This document shows, in pieces, positions 1-8,599 of a stretch of 64,000 bases of DNA. The stretch covers positions 62,001 to 126,000 of the forward strand of contig NZ_CP137142.1 of NCBI RefSeq assembly GCF_045287255.1, given 5' to 3'. The translations under genes and the position numbers were made by a program. Under the pieces are notes generated by a model. That model was not told where the DNA came from. It did no database searches and saw nothing but the letters and a program-made list of their open reading frames with translations. Each line of letters begins with the position of its first letter. Within the stretch, counting starts at the first letter, position 1. The DNA comes from Henriciella sp045287255. Lineage in GTDB: Bacteria; Pseudomonadota; Alphaproteobacteria; Caulobacterales; Hyphomonadaceae.

Positions 1-1
1 C

Positions 2-2059
2 GAGTTCTTCTCAGACCTGAAATGCGTCATCATTGATGAGATTCATGCGATTGCGCCGGGCAAGCGCGGTGACCTGCTCAGTTTGGGGCTTGCGACCTTG
101 GCGAACTGGGCACCTGCCTGCCGCTTTGTTGGCTTGTCCGCCACGGTGCATGATCCCGCTATCCTGCAAGACTGGCTGGCCGTATGCGGGGACGAACCGC
201 GATTGATTACCGCCGCTGGCGGGGTCAGCGCCGATGTTGAGATCATGGTCTCTGAAGAGCGTATTCCGTGGGCCGGGCACTCGGGGCGGTTCGCGGTGCC
301 TGAAGTCTATGACAAGATCAAAGCGGCAAAGATGGCGCTGGTTTTCGTTAATACGCGGGCCCAGGCCGAACTGATGTTTCAGGAGCTATGGAATGCCAAC
401 GAAGACGGTTTGCCGATCGCCTTGCACCATGGCTCACTCGCCAAGGAACAGAGGCGCAAAGTTGAGGCGGCGATGGCGGCAGGCGCGCTTAAAGCTGTTG
501 TCTGTACCTCAACCCTCGATCTTGGGATTGACTGGGGCGAGGTTGACCTCGTCATCCAGATGGGTGCGCCAAAGGGCGCAGCGCGTCTGGTGCAGCGGAT
601 TGGCCGGGCCAATCACCGTATGGATGAGGCCAGTCAGGCGGTTCTGGTACCGACCAATCGGTTTGAAATCCTCGAATGCCGGGCCGCGGAAGCGGCTGTT
701 GAAGCGGGCGAGATTGATGGGCAGGGCGCGCGACGAGGCGCCCTCGATGTGTTGGCTCAGCATGTCATGGGCCGGGCCTGTGGTGAGGGGTTCAAGCTGG
801 ACGAACTTTACGATGAGGTGCGCCGATCTGCGCCGTATGCGGATCTGAATTGGGAAACCTGGGAACGCGTCGTCGATCTGGTCGCGACCGGGGGCTATGC
901 GCTGAAAACCTATGACCGTTTCAAACGGGTCGTGCGGCGCCGGGATGGGTTATGGTCTGCGCGAACGCGCCGCGATGCCCAAATGCATCGAATGAATGTC
1001 GGCGCGATTGTGGAGGCGCGAAACCTCAGTGTCCGTCTCGCAAGCCGGGTTGGCGGCGCAAAAGCAGGGCAGAAAACCGGCCAGCCCGCTCTTCGCGCAG
1101 GGCGAAAACTCGGCGAAATCGAGGAGTGGTTCATCTCCACGATGACGCCCGGCGACACGTTTCTCTTTGCAGGCGAAATTCTTCGCTTTTTAGGTGTGCA
1201 GGAAACCGATTGTCTCGTGATGCGGGCACCGGGTGACAAGAAACCTGCGATTCCGAGCTATAATGGGGGGAAATTCCCGCTGACCGAGTTCCTGGCCGAG
1301 CGCGTGCGCAAGATGATCCACGATCCGGCGCAATGGTCGGCCTTGCCCGATACGGTGCGCGAATGGTTTGAGATTCAGAAACTGCGATCCACAATCCCTG
1401 CTGAAGACGAGCTATTGGTTGAAACCTTCCCGCGGGCGGAGCGGCATTATCTGGTCTGTTATCCGTTTGAAGGGCGTTTGGCGCATCAGACGCTGGGCAT
1501 GTTGTTGACGCGCCGGCTGGAGCGTATGGGGGCGAAGCCCCTGGGCTTTGTTGCGTCGGAATATGCCATGGCCGTCTGGGCGATGGATCCGATGGGGGCG
1601 GTCGATCTTGAGGCCTTATTTGCACCTGACCTGCTTGGGGATGATCTTGAAGAATGGCTGGATGAAAGTGTTCTCATGAAGCGTCATTTTGCACACTGCG
1701 CCGTGATTTCCGGCCTGATCGCCCGGCGGATGCCCGGGGATGAGAAGACCGGCAAACAAGTCACGTTTTCAACCGATCTGATCTATGACGTGCTGCGAAG
1801 CCATGAACCGGACCATATTCTGCTACAGGCCGCGCGCCATGATGCGGCGACCGGGTTTCTCGATATTCGCCGCCTGTCCGACATGTTGATGCGTGTGCGG
1901 GGCAAGATCGTCCATAAGGACTTGCCCAAAATTTCGCCATTTGCGGTGCCAGTCATGTTGGAAGTCGGCAAGGAGCCTGTGCATGGGGCCAGTATTGAAG
2001 AAGCGATCCTGCGCGAGGCCGAGGATGAGTTGATCCGTGATGCGATGGGAATGATTTAG
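2..2059 (+). CDS. Ligase-associated DEXH-box helicase, Lhr-related (5' partial)
   Basis: C-terminal part (about 685 residues visible) of a superfamily 2 DNA helicase of the Lhr-related, ligase-associated DEXH family, which is thought to act in DNA repair with an ATP-dependent ligase and a nuclease. The frame is open to the first base, so the start and Walker A box lie outside the window. Visible residues 12-15 give the Walker B box DEIH, 46-48 motif III SAT, 173-177 DLGID (motif V) and 198-206 QRIGRANHR (motif VI). The stretch after motif VI (NRFEILECRAAE) is typical of this subfamily rather than of E. coli Lhr. No ligase or PdeM-type phosphoesterase follows; its stop codon interlocks with that of hemW on the other strand. 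Confidence 0.88.
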   Translation, partial: EFFSDLKCVIIDEIHAIAPGKRGDLLSLGLATLANWAPACRFVGLSATVHDPAILQDWLAVCGDEPRLITAAGGVSADVEIMVSEERIPWAGHSGRFAVPEVYDKIKAAKMALVFVNTRAQAELMFQELWNANEDGLPIALHHGSLAKEQRRKVEAAMAAGALKAVVCTSTLDLGIDWGEVDLVIQMGAPKGAARLVQRIGRANHRMDEASQAVLVPTNRFEILECRAAEAAVEAGEIDGQGARRGALDVLAQHVMGRACGEGFKLDELYDEVRRSAPYADLNWETWERVVDLVATGGYALKTYDRFKRVVRRRDGLWSARTRRDAQMHRMNVGAIVEARNLSVRLASRVGGAKAGQKTGQPALRAGRKLGEIEEWFISTMTPGDTFLFAGEILRFLGVQETDCLVMRAPGDKKPAIPSYNGGKFPLTEFLAERVRKMIHDPAQWSALPDTVREWFEIQKLRSTIPAEDELLVETFPRAERHYLVCYPFEGRLAHQTLGMLLTRRLERMGAKPLGFVASEYAMAVWAMDPMGAVDLEALFAPDLLGDDLEEWLDESVLMKRHFAHCAVISGLIARRMPGDEKTGKQVTFSTDLIYDVLRSHEPDHILLQAARHDAATGFLDIRRLSDMLMRVRGKIVHKDLPKISPFAVPVMLEVGKEPVHGASIEEAILREAEDELIRDAMGMI

Positions 2060-3210
2060 AGGTCCATACTGGCGGCGAGTTGCTTTGCAACAGCATCAGC
2101 CAGCAGGCGGCCCTGAGCGGTCAGGGCAATGGATGAGCCAGCCTGGGTGATGATCCCGTTTTCTTCTAAGTCGGTCAGAAGGCTCTGATCGGGCTGCTCG
2201 TACCCCAGCCGGGACAGGCGCGTGAGATCAAGCCCTGTCGCCGGGCGCAGGCCCATAGCGAGCAGTTCGCGGGCAGCGTCGAGCGTTGGAAGTGCTGTGT
2301 TTGTTGGAGATGTAGCTGCAATATAGTCTGTCGGACGCCGGGCCGCTTCTGTCGCGTAGCGGGTCTCGTCTATGGTCAGTCGGCCATGCGCGCCGGGGCC
2401 AACGCCGATCCAGTCACCATTTGCCCAGTAGATATGGTTGTGGCGGCTCTCATATTCAGGCGCGCGGGCGTGGTTGGAGACTTCATAAGCGGGAAGCTCC
2501 GCCGCCTCGCAGAGGGTCTGCGTTAACTCGTAAAGGTCAGCCTGATCATCATCCTGCATCGGGATCAGCTCGCCACGTGCCGCGCGTTTGCCAAAGGCGG
2601 TGCGTTCTTCAATCGTCAATTCATAAAGCGAGAGATGTGGGGCGCCGAGCGCCAGAACTTGCGAAAGTTCGCTCTGCCAGTCCGAAATAGCCTGTCCCGG
2701 ACGGGCATAGATAAGATCGAGTGAGTGATTATCGAATACAGCTTGAACCGCCTCAACAGCGCGCAAGGCATTGGTCACATCATGATCACGGCCAAGGAAA
2801 GTCAGAGCGGCATCATCAAGGGATTGCAGACCAAGAGAGACGCGATTGATGCCAGCCTTTTGCCAATCGCCCGGATTGGATCGCAGGACATCATTCGGAT
2901 TGGCCTCCAGCGTGATTTCGCCATTCGGTTCCAATCCGAACTGGTCGGTAGCGGTCTGGATAATCGCTTCAAGGTCTTGCACGGTTAGCAGAGACGGTGT
3001 GCCGCCGCCCAAGAAGATCGATGTCAGGGGCGGGTGGTCGTGGAGGCGGGCTTTATGCGCCTGAATATCTTGAAGGATGGCCTCGACCAGTGGTCCGGTC
3101 TCCCGGTCCTTCGCGGCGTAGACATTAAAGTCGCAATAAGGGCAAATGCGCGCGCAATAGGGCCAGTGAACATAGAGGCCAAAGCCATAATGCGGGCCGA
3201 ATGGGGGCAT
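2056..3210 (-). CDS. hemW: HemW, radical SAM heme chaperone
   Basis: 384-residue radical SAM protein of the HemW family, formerly annotated as oxygen-independent coproporphyrinogen III oxidase; the family binds heme and a 4Fe-4S cluster and is thought to deliver heme to target proteins. Residues 19-26 give the cluster motif C-x3-C-x2-C (CARICPYC), and GGGTPS follows at 68-73. The N-terminus lacks the extension of true HemN, and the cysteine that directly follows the radical SAM motif in HemN is Phe28 here, which favours HemW. The gene starts inside the stop codon of rdgB (TGATG), so the two are probably co-transcribed and translationally coupled, an arrangement common in Proteobacteria. Confidence 0.92.
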   Translation of the reverse strand: MPPFGPHYGFGLYVHWPYCARICPYCDFNVYAAKDRETGPLVEAILQDIQAHKARLHDHPPLTSIFLGGGTPSLLTVQDLEAIIQTATDQFGLEPNGEITLEANPNDVLRSNPGDWQKAGINRVSLGLQSLDDAALTFLGRDHDVTNALRAVEAVQAVFDNHSLDLIYARPGQAISDWQSELSQVLALGAPHLSLYELTIEERTAFGKRAARGELIPMQDDDQADLYELTQTLCEAAELPAYEVSNHARAPEYESRHNHIYWANGDWIGVGPGAHGRLTIDETRYATEAARRPTDYIAATSPTNTALPTLDAARELLAMGLRPATGLDLTRLSRLGYEQPDQSLLTDLEENGIITQAGSSIALTAQGRLLADAVAKQLAASMDL

Positions 3211-3821
3211 CAGAGCAGCGCAGCCTTAAGCTTGTGAAAGGCGTCGGCGCGGTGGCTCATCGCGTGTTTTTCCTCCGGTTGCAGCTCCGCAAACGTCTCC
3301 GTTCGCCCAGCTGGAACAAAGACCGGGTCAAAGCCGAACCCCATTTCGCCGCGTGGAGGCCAGGTCAGTGTGCCGTGTGATTCGCCTTCAAAAACCTCTT
3401 CATGACCATCTGGCCAGACCACGGCGAGGCAGCAAACAAATTTGGCGCTGCGGTCTTCAGCATCGATGGCGTTGAGTTCGTTCTCGACCTTTTCCATCGC
3501 CTTATAGAAATCGCGCGGGTGCCCGGCCCAATCCGCTGTATTGACCCCGGGCATGCCGCCCAGCGCCTTTACGGCGATGCCGCTATCATCGGATAATGCA
3601 GGTGCCCCTGTTGCCATTGCTGCAGCGCGCGCCTTGATCAAGGCATTGCCGGAAAAGGTGAATTCTGTTTCTTCCGGTTCAGGCAGATCAAGTTCTGCAG
3701 CAGAGACAACTTCAAACCCCAGAGGCTCAAAAAGATCCTTAAGCTCTTTCACCTTACCCTTGTTATGAGTCGCCGCAATTAAACGGCCAGGGGTAAGGGT
3801 TCGGGTCATTTGTGGCTCCAT
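3210..3821 (-). CDS. rdgB: RdgB/HAM1 non-canonical purine NTP pyrophosphatase
   Basis: 203-residue house-cleaning enzyme that hydrolyses dITP, XTP and related deaminated purine nucleotides to monophosphates, keeping them out of DNA and RNA. The family signature ATHNKGK, which binds the triphosphate, spans residues 17-23, and the SDDSGI metal-site motif lies near residue 80. The FGFDPVF segment in the C-terminal third is also typical. Either Met1 or Met5 (start at 3809) is a plausible start. It is the first gene of a two-gene unit with hemW. Confidence 0.94.
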   Translation of the reverse strand: MEPQMTRTLTPGRLIAATHNKGKVKELKDLFEPLGFEVVSAAELDLPEPEETEFTFSGNALIKARAAAMATGAPALSDDSGIAVKALGGMPGVNTADWAGHPRDFYKAMEKVENELNAIDAEDRSAKFVCCLAVVWPDGHEEVFEGESHGTLTWPPRGEMGFGFDPVFVPAGRTETFAELQPEEKHAMSHRADAFHKLKAALL

Positions 3822-3842
3822 TCTTGCTTTATGAGCGAATAT

Positions 3843-3863
3843 ACTTATCGTTTAACGGTAAGT
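3843..3863. promoter_or_regulatory. Inverted repeat upstream of the DUF2975-XRE pair
   Basis: ACTTATCG-TTTAA-CGGTAAGT: 8-base arms with one mismatch around a 5-base centre, 51 bases before the DUF2975 gene and in the divergent gap with rdgB. A binding site for the small XRE protein encoded downstream is a reasonable inference, not shown. Confidence 0.35.
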
Positions 3864-3913
3864 GTTATAGTAGTGAGGCATAAGCTCACGCTTTAACGAA
3901 GGAAAGAGTACGC

Positions 3914-4444
3914 ATGACAGAAACCCGTACCAATTCAATGGCGGCGATTTTATCGCACGTTGTTCTGGCTGTTTACTGGCTTGCCATCATTGTTGGAACC
4001 TTGGGCGCAATTGTCATCGGTATCGGTGTTCTTGGAAGTCTCAATGGTGGTGCGGTGACCTTGCCTTTTGGTGAAGCGCTGGCTGAAGGTGTCCCACCCG
4101 GACAGTTGCTGACCGCTTTGATTGGTCTTGTCGTTTTTGCTGTTGGTATTGCGTTTGTGTGCAGCCAGTTGCGTCGTATCCTGACGACCCTTGCCGAAGG
4201 CGACCCCTTCGTTCCGGATAATGGGCCACGTTTGATGCGGATCGCGATCGCTTTGGGGCTGATCGAAATTATCCGAAATTGTGTCGTTTTGATTTTCAAT
4301 GCTGCAGGGGCGCTTGGTGAAAACTATACAGGCGCGCTGCGAATTGATCTGGCCGTTTGGGGCGCAGTTGTCGTGCTGCTGATCCTCGCCCAAGTCTTCA
4401 AGGAGGGTACCCGCCTCCGTGAAGAAGAGAAAATGACGATTTAG
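3914..4444 (+). CDS. DUF2975 family membrane protein
   Basis: 176-residue integral membrane protein with four predicted hydrophobic segments (about residues 12-36, 64-85, 108-130 and 143-162). It matches the layout of the DUF2975 family, which is regularly encoded just upstream of a very small XRE-type regulator, exactly as here. The biochemical role is unknown; in Firmicutes and Bacteroidetes such pairs often behave as membrane protein plus cognate repressor. A purine-rich ribosome-binding site (AAGGAAAG) precedes the ATG. It is separated from the regulator gene by only 12 bases. Confidence 0.75.
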   Translation: MTETRTNSMAAILSHVVLAVYWLAIIVGTLGAIVIGIGVLGSLNGGAVTLPFGEALAEGVPPGQLLTALIGLVVFAVGIAFVCSQLRRILTTLAEGDPFVPDNGPRLMRIAIALGLIEIIRNCVVLIFNAAGALGENYTGALRIDLAVWGAVVVLLILAQVFKEGTRLREEEKMTI

Positions 4445-4456
4445 GAGGGCTGAAAG

Positions 4457-4690
4457 ATGACCATTCGTGTAACCCTCGACCGTGTTTTGCTTGATAAGCG
4501 TATGTCTCTGACAGAGCTGTCTGAGCGTGTTGGCGTGACGCTTGCCAACCTGTCCATTCTCAAGACCGGCAAAGCCAAGGCTGTACGTTTCTCAACGCTT
4601 GAAGCGTTATGCCGTGAACTGGACTGCCAGCCCGGCGACATCCTCGTCTTTGAAGGACGAGAGAGCGATAAAAAGAGCGAAGCAGCTTAG
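4457..4690 (+). CDS. Small XRE/YozG-type HTH regulator
   Basis: 77-residue DNA-binding protein consisting of little more than one helix-turn-helix (about residues 17-60: LTELSERVGVTLANLSILKTG). The DNA-recognition stretch followed by RFSTLEALCRELDCQPGDIL is typical of the YozG-like XRE proteins paired with DUF2975 proteins. A good ribosome-binding site (AGGAGG) lies 10 bases before the ATG. It probably regulates its own two-gene operon through the inverted repeat near 3850. Confidence 0.85.
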   Translation: MTIRVTLDRVLLDKRMSLTELSERVGVTLANLSILKTGKAKAVRFSTLEALCRELDCQPGDILVFEGRESDKKSEAA

Positions 4691-4702
4691 CGGGCGCTGC
4701 TT

Positions 4703-5746
4703 ATGACGAAGCGCGTAATCCTGCCAAAGCAGCCAGATGACTTACCGTGGCCAACCGAGCACTGGCCGGAAAATTTTGAAAGTTCAGGATTTGATCGGGA
4801 GCGGCTGGAGGGTCTCCTCGCCGATGTGTTCGATGAGGTCGATTCTGAAACCTATGGCGAAACCCACGCCTTTCTGGCGGTGCATAAGGGTCAGGTAGTT
4901 TGTGAGCGCTATGCCGGGGATCGCGATAAGGCCACGACATTCCCATCCTGGTCAAAGGCCAAGAGTATTACTCAGGCCTTGATTGGGATTCTGGTTCGTC
5001 AGGGCCTGATCGACATTCATGCCCCTGCTGATGTGCCGGAATGGCAGGGCGCGGATGATCCCCGCAAAGAGATTACGCTGGACCAGCTATTGCGCATGTC
5101 GAGTGGCCTGCAATTTGCCGAGGATTATGTCGATGCAGGTGTGTCCGACGTGATTGAGATGCTGTTTGGGAAAGGCAGAGAGGATGTTGCCGGGTTTGCT
5201 GCGTCTTTCCTGCTTGCACATGAGCGTGACACGGTTTGGAATTATGCCAGTGGCACCAGCAATATAGTCGCGCGCTGTGCTTCGCGGGCTCTGGGCAAAT
5301 CTGGTGAAGCGTTTGAGGCCTTCATGTTCGACGCGCTGTTTGGTCCAATTGGTATGACCTCTGCGGCGCCAAAGTTTGACAAGGCCGGGACATTTATCGG
5401 GTCGTCTTTCTGCTATGCCACAGCCCGCGACTTTGCGCGGTTTGGTCTGCTCTATATGCGCGATGGGGTCTGGGATGGGCGACGCATCTTGCCCGAAGGC
5501 TGGGTCGATTATGCGCGGACCCCGACCAAAACACCGCCAGAAGAGCCGATGGGCTATGGTGCGCATTGGTGGCTGGGGATTGCCGGACCCGATAGCTTTT
5601 CAGCCAATGGCTATCAGGGCCAGTTTACCGTCTGTGTGCCGTCACTGGACCTGATTATGGTCCGTCATGGCAATTCCGAGGCTGGCCCGAAAGGCGATGC
5701 CGTGCGCGGTTGGCTGGCACGGGTTGCTGACTGCTTTCGGGGTTAG
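4703..5746 (+). CDS. Serine hydrolase, class C beta-lactamase family
   Basis: 347-residue member of the beta-lactamase/transpeptidase-like fold, closest in motif layout to 6-aminohexanoate-dimer hydrolase-type esterases (NylB) rather than to resistance beta-lactamases. The likely nucleophile is Ser84 with Lys87 in SWSKAKS (S-x-x-K), and Tyr181 in NYASGTSN is the second catalytic motif. No signal peptide is visible, so it is probably cytoplasmic and an esterase or amidase of unknown substrate. It starts 12 bases after the XRE regulator but may be functionally unrelated. Its stop codon interlocks with that of the CinA-like gene on the opposite strand (TTAG). Confidence 0.85.
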   Translation: MTKRVILPKQPDDLPWPTEHWPENFESSGFDRERLEGLLADVFDEVDSETYGETHAFLAVHKGQVVCERYAGDRDKATTFPSWSKAKSITQALIGILVRQGLIDIHAPADVPEWQGADDPRKEITLDQLLRMSSGLQFAEDYVDAGVSDVIEMLFGKGREDVAGFAASFLLAHERDTVWNYASGTSNIVARCASRALGKSGEAFEAFMFDALFGPIGMTSAAPKFDKAGTFIGSSFCYATARDFARFGLLYMRDGVWDGRRILPEGWVDYARTPTKTPPEEPMGYGAHWWLGIAGPDSFSANGYQGQFTVCVPSLDLIMVRHGNSEAGPKGDAVRGWLARVADCFRG

Positions 5747-6225
5747 TTCAGAGCCTCAATCAGGTGCTCAAGCGCTTCTGCGGCGAAGCGGATCATGTTT
5801 TCACGCCGATCATTCAGGCCGGTTTCGAGCGTGCGGGCTGAGCTGTGCGTAGCGCTGACAATTGCTGTGCAGGTGTGGCCTGCCGCGTCGCCATAGGGGT
5901 TCCCTGTCGGGCCTGCGGCGCCCGTTTCACTTAGGCCCCATGTCGTGCGCAACTTTTTGCGGATATGCCCCGCCATGAAGGCAGCATAGGGTTCGGTGGA
6001 GGAGCGCGTGCCCTCAATATCTTCACGCTTGAGCCCCATCAGGCCGTAAAATCCATTCGGCGTATAGATGACCCCGGCTCCGCGATAAAACCGTGAGGCC
6101 CCGGGAACAGCAAGCAAGGCTGCGGAGATCAAACCCCCGGAGGAGCTTTCGGAAATCCCCAGCGTTTCCTTGCGATCCAAGAGGCGGGCGCCGACTTTTT
6201 CGGCAAGCGGAATAAGTGTGTCCAT
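5743..6225 (-). CDS. CinA C-terminal-domain (PncC-like) protein, variant active site
   Basis: 160-residue stand-alone CinA C-terminal domain. Canonical PncC proteins deamidate nicotinamide mononucleotide in the pyridine nucleotide salvage cycle. Here the normal AESCTGG loop reads SESSSGG (residues 25-31), and the strand that normally carries the catalytic lysine (Y-S-x-E-x-K) reads YTPNGFYGL, with no lysine at that place by my alignment. The later GAAGPTGNPYGDAAGH block is conserved. It may therefore be an alphaproteobacterial variant subfamily with altered or no NMN amidase activity. That reading rests on a hand alignment. Confidence 0.8.
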   Translation of the reverse strand: MDTLIPLAEKVGARLLDRKETLGISESSSGGLISAALLAVPGASRFYRGAGVIYTPNGFYGLMGLKREDIEGTRSSTEPYAAFMAGHIRKKLRTTWGLSETGAAGPTGNPYGDAAGHTCTAIVSATHSSARTLETGLNDRRENMIRFAAEALEHLIEALN

Positions 6226-6327
6226 GTGTTGTATTGGAGGCGCTTGTCAGGTGAGGTCAAGAGAGGGCTTGGTCGCCGTAAGGGAAAGCGCTTTAGCTCA
6301 GACAAGAGACAAATCTGGAGGCAGGAC

Positions 6328-7005
6328 ATGGAATACACAGACGTGGTGATGGGGCGGCGAAGCATCCGGGGCTATCTGGATAAGCCCGTGCCCAAGGCTT
6401 TGATCCGTGAGATTCTGGAAGTTGCCATGCGCGCGCCGACCTCACTCAACAGCCAGCCCTGGAATTTCTATGTCTGTACCGGGAAAGTGCTCGACGCCAT
6501 TCGCAAAGGCAATGTTGAACGCAATCTTGCGGGCGTCCCTGACAGCCGTGAGTTTCGTATGGGTCCGCCCTATGAAGGGGTGCATCGCGAGCGCCAGATT
6601 GGTATTGCCGTGCAGCTGTTTGAGGCCATGGGCATTGAGCGCCATGACAAGGAAAAGCGCATGGACTGGGTTCTGCGCGGCTTTCGTCAGTTCGACGCGC
6701 CTGTTTCAATTGTTGTGACCTATGACAAAGCCTTGGCAGGTGGGGACATTCCGCCATTTGATTGCGGCGGTGTCGTCAATTGCCTCGTCAATACGGCCTG
6801 GTCGAAGGGCCTCGGCTGCGTGATTAACAGCCAGGGCATTATGCAAAGCCCAGTTGTGCGCGAGCAGGCCGGTATCCCGGACGATCAGGTGATCCAGACC
6901 TGCGTCGCGATGGGCTGGCCAGATGATAGCTTTCCGGCCAATGCTGTGGTTTCGACACGCAAGTCTGTTGATGAAGCCGCAACGTTCTTGGGGTTTGAAG
7001 ACTAG
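6328..7005 (+). CDS. Nitroreductase family protein
   Basis: 225-residue FMN-dependent nitroreductase-fold enzyme that would reduce nitro compounds, quinones or similar acceptors with NAD(P)H. The FMN-binding N-terminus RRSIRGY is at residues 10-16, and APTSLNSQPWNFYV at 36-49 is the family hallmark. The ATG at 6328 is chosen because GGAGG lies 8 bases upstream; the longer open frame from 6226 has no ribosome-binding site and no homology in its first 34 codons. It faces rph convergently across a strong hairpin. Confidence 0.9.
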   Translation: MEYTDVVMGRRSIRGYLDKPVPKALIREILEVAMRAPTSLNSQPWNFYVCTGKVLDAIRKGNVERNLAGVPDSREFRMGPPYEGVHRERQIGIAVQLFEAMGIERHDKEKRMDWVLRGFRQFDAPVSIVVTYDKALAGGDIPPFDCGGVVNCLVNTAWSKGLGCVINSQGIMQSPVVREQAGIPDDQVIQTCVAMGWPDDSFPANAVVSTRKSVDEAATFLGFED

Positions 7006-7025
7006 GTTTCTTTATGTGACCTGGT

Positions 7026-7095
7026 CCACCCGCTCCCCCTTCCCAACCGCCCGCAGAGGCTACCCTTGGGGTGGTTGGGAAGGGGGGGCGGGTGG
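7026..7095. repeat. Long hairpin between convergent genes
   Basis: 23-base arms at 7026-7048 and 7073-7095 pair with one G:T-type mismatch, around a 24-base loop. The arms are purine/pyrimidine-biased (C-rich then G-rich). It sits alone between the convergent nitroreductase and rph genes, so it could be a bidirectional transcription terminator or a dispersed REP-like element. No run of T follows on either strand, which argues against a classic intrinsic terminator. Confidence 0.7.
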
Positions 7096-7116
7096 TCCTG
7101 GAATGCTAAACAACTC

Positions 7117-7842
7117 TTACCAGCCGAGTGCGGTCTTTTGAGCGGCAAACAGCTCTGTGCAGCCTTTTTCAGCGAGACGCATCATTTCATCAAGCTCAGT
7201 GCGGGTCATTGGGCGTTCCTCGCCTGTGCCTTGAACTTCGATAAAGCCACCATCAGAGCTCATGACGACATTCATGTCGGCTTCGCCCTCAGAGTCTTCC
7301 GGGTAATCAACGTCCAGAACAGGTAGGTCCTTGTAAACGCCGACAGAGATCGCAGCAGCCTGCTTCTGGATGGGGTCAGTTGTAATGATGCCCTCATCTT
7401 TCAGGTAACGCATGGCGAGGGCCATCGCGACGAAGCCGCCTGTGATTGAGGCTGTGCGTGTGCCACCATCAGCCTGCAGGACATCGCAATCGATGGTGAT
7501 CTGATTCTCGCCAAGGGCAGACAGGTCCACGACAGAGCGCAGCGAGCGCCCGATCAGGCGCTGGATTTCCTGCGTGCGGCCTGATTGCTTCCCGGCGGTG
7601 GCTTCGCGGCGATTACGCGAATGCGTGGCGCGCGGCAGCATGCCATACTCACCTGTTACCCAGCCTGTCCCGGTTCCCCGCATCCAGCCGGGAACCTTAT
7701 CGGTCCAGCTGGCTGTGCACAGGACGTGCGTATTGCCGAACTTGGCAAGGCAGGAGCCTTCGGCATAGCGGGTTACATTGGTTTCCAGAATGATGTCACG
7801 AAGCTGGTCAGCAGCGCGTCCAGAGGGGCGGGTTACGGTCAT
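7117..7842 (-). CDS. rph: Ribonuclease PH
   Basis: 241-residue phosphorolytic 3'-5' exoribonuclease that trims the 3' ends of tRNA precursors and other RNAs using inorganic phosphate. The start MTVTRPSGRAADQLR, the EYGMLPRATHSRNRRE block and the RTQEIQRLIGRSLRSVVDL block are family signatures; the length matches the usual 238-245 residues. It is divergent from the acyltransferase and the hrcA-grpE genes; rph next to hrcA is a common alphaproteobacterial arrangement. Confidence 0.96.
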   Translation of the reverse strand: MTVTRPSGRAADQLRDIILETNVTRYAEGSCLAKFGNTHVLCTASWTDKVPGWMRGTGTGWVTGEYGMLPRATHSRNRREATAGKQSGRTQEIQRLIGRSLRSVVDLSALGENQITIDCDVLQADGGTRTASITGGFVAMALAMRYLKDEGIITTDPIQKQAAAISVGVYKDLPVLDVDYPEDSEGEADMNVVMSSDGGFIEVQGTGEERPMTRTELDEMMRLAEKGCTELFAAQKTALGW

Positions 7843-7956
7843 GGGGGAGTCTCTCGTATGACTTGAATAAACAGTAAGGCAAATTGCGGGTTTCGATACT
7901 TGTGTCTAGGGTTGGAAGGACTCGGAACAAGGATAACGCTTTTGGATATCCCGGCG

Positions 7957-8568
7957 ATGAAAGCCAAAGCGAAGGCATCCAAGCGACCAAGGCGCGGTCT
8001 GGTCTATGAGCTGGCGCGTGTCTTGTTCTATGGGTTTTACCGTTTGAAAGGCTGGCAAGTCCTCGGAGAAGCCCCGCGTGACAAGAAGCTGGTCATCATA
8101 GCGGCTCCGCATGAAACCAACTGGGATTTGACGCAAATGCTGGGCATCGCCTTCTATTACCGCATCCCTGTGCGCTGGATGGGTAAGAGTAGTCTGGGTA
8201 CAGGGCCGTTTGGCTGGCTGATGCGCTGGTGGGGTCTGCTGCCAGTTGACCGGGACAGTTCGACAAATCTGGTCGTGCAGGTTGCTGAAGCCTTTGATGC
8301 GGCTGAAGAAATGGCTGTTGTCATTGCCCCGGAAGGAACGCGCTCGGATGTTAAAGCCTGGAAGACCGGGTTTTATAATATCGCAATGGTGGCGAATGTG
8401 CCGATTGCCCTCGGCTTCATTGATTATCAGCGCAAGCTTGGCGGTGTTGACGGCGCCTTGATCCCGACGGGCAGCTATCATGCCGATATGGAGAAAGTCG
8501 CTGCGCATTATGCCGCGCGGGTCAGCCGGGTGAACCATCCGATTACGGGTGAGCCATTGGGGAATTGA
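7957..8568 (+). CDS. PlsC-like lysophospholipid acyltransferase
   Basis: 203-residue member of the 1-acylglycerol-3-phosphate acyltransferase superfamily, which moves acyl groups onto lysophospholipids or similar acceptors at the inner membrane. The catalytic H-x4-D box is HETNWD (residues 52-57), and the acceptor-phosphate motif EGTR is at 126-129. No clear transmembrane helix apart from a short hydrophobic N-terminal stretch (18-30). Start is uncertain: ATG 7957 is chosen, but an in-frame TTG at 7942 has a better-placed AAGGA 8 bases upstream, and the frame is open to 7900. Confidence 0.82.
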   Translation: MKAKAKASKRPRRGLVYELARVLFYGFYRLKGWQVLGEAPRDKKLVIIAAPHETNWDLTQMLGIAFYYRIPVRWMGKSSLGTGPFGWLMRWWGLLPVDRDSSTNLVVQVAEAFDAAEEMAVVIAPEGTRSDVKAWKTGFYNIAMVANVPIALGFIDYQRKLGGVDGALIPTGSYHADMEKVAAHYAARVSRVNHPITGEPLGN

Positions 8569-8599
8569 AACCGGGCGTATCCGGTCCTATTCAAACGAT

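Noticed and set aside
3950..4393. 147-codon open frame on the minus strand
   Set aside because: Shadow of the DUF2975 gene, with atypical amino-acid use (Gln/Asn/Asp-rich) and no domain.
8549..8599. GTG-started N-terminal extension of hrcA
   Set aside because: Would overlap the acyltransferase gene and has no homology; the ATG at 8600 fits the family start.
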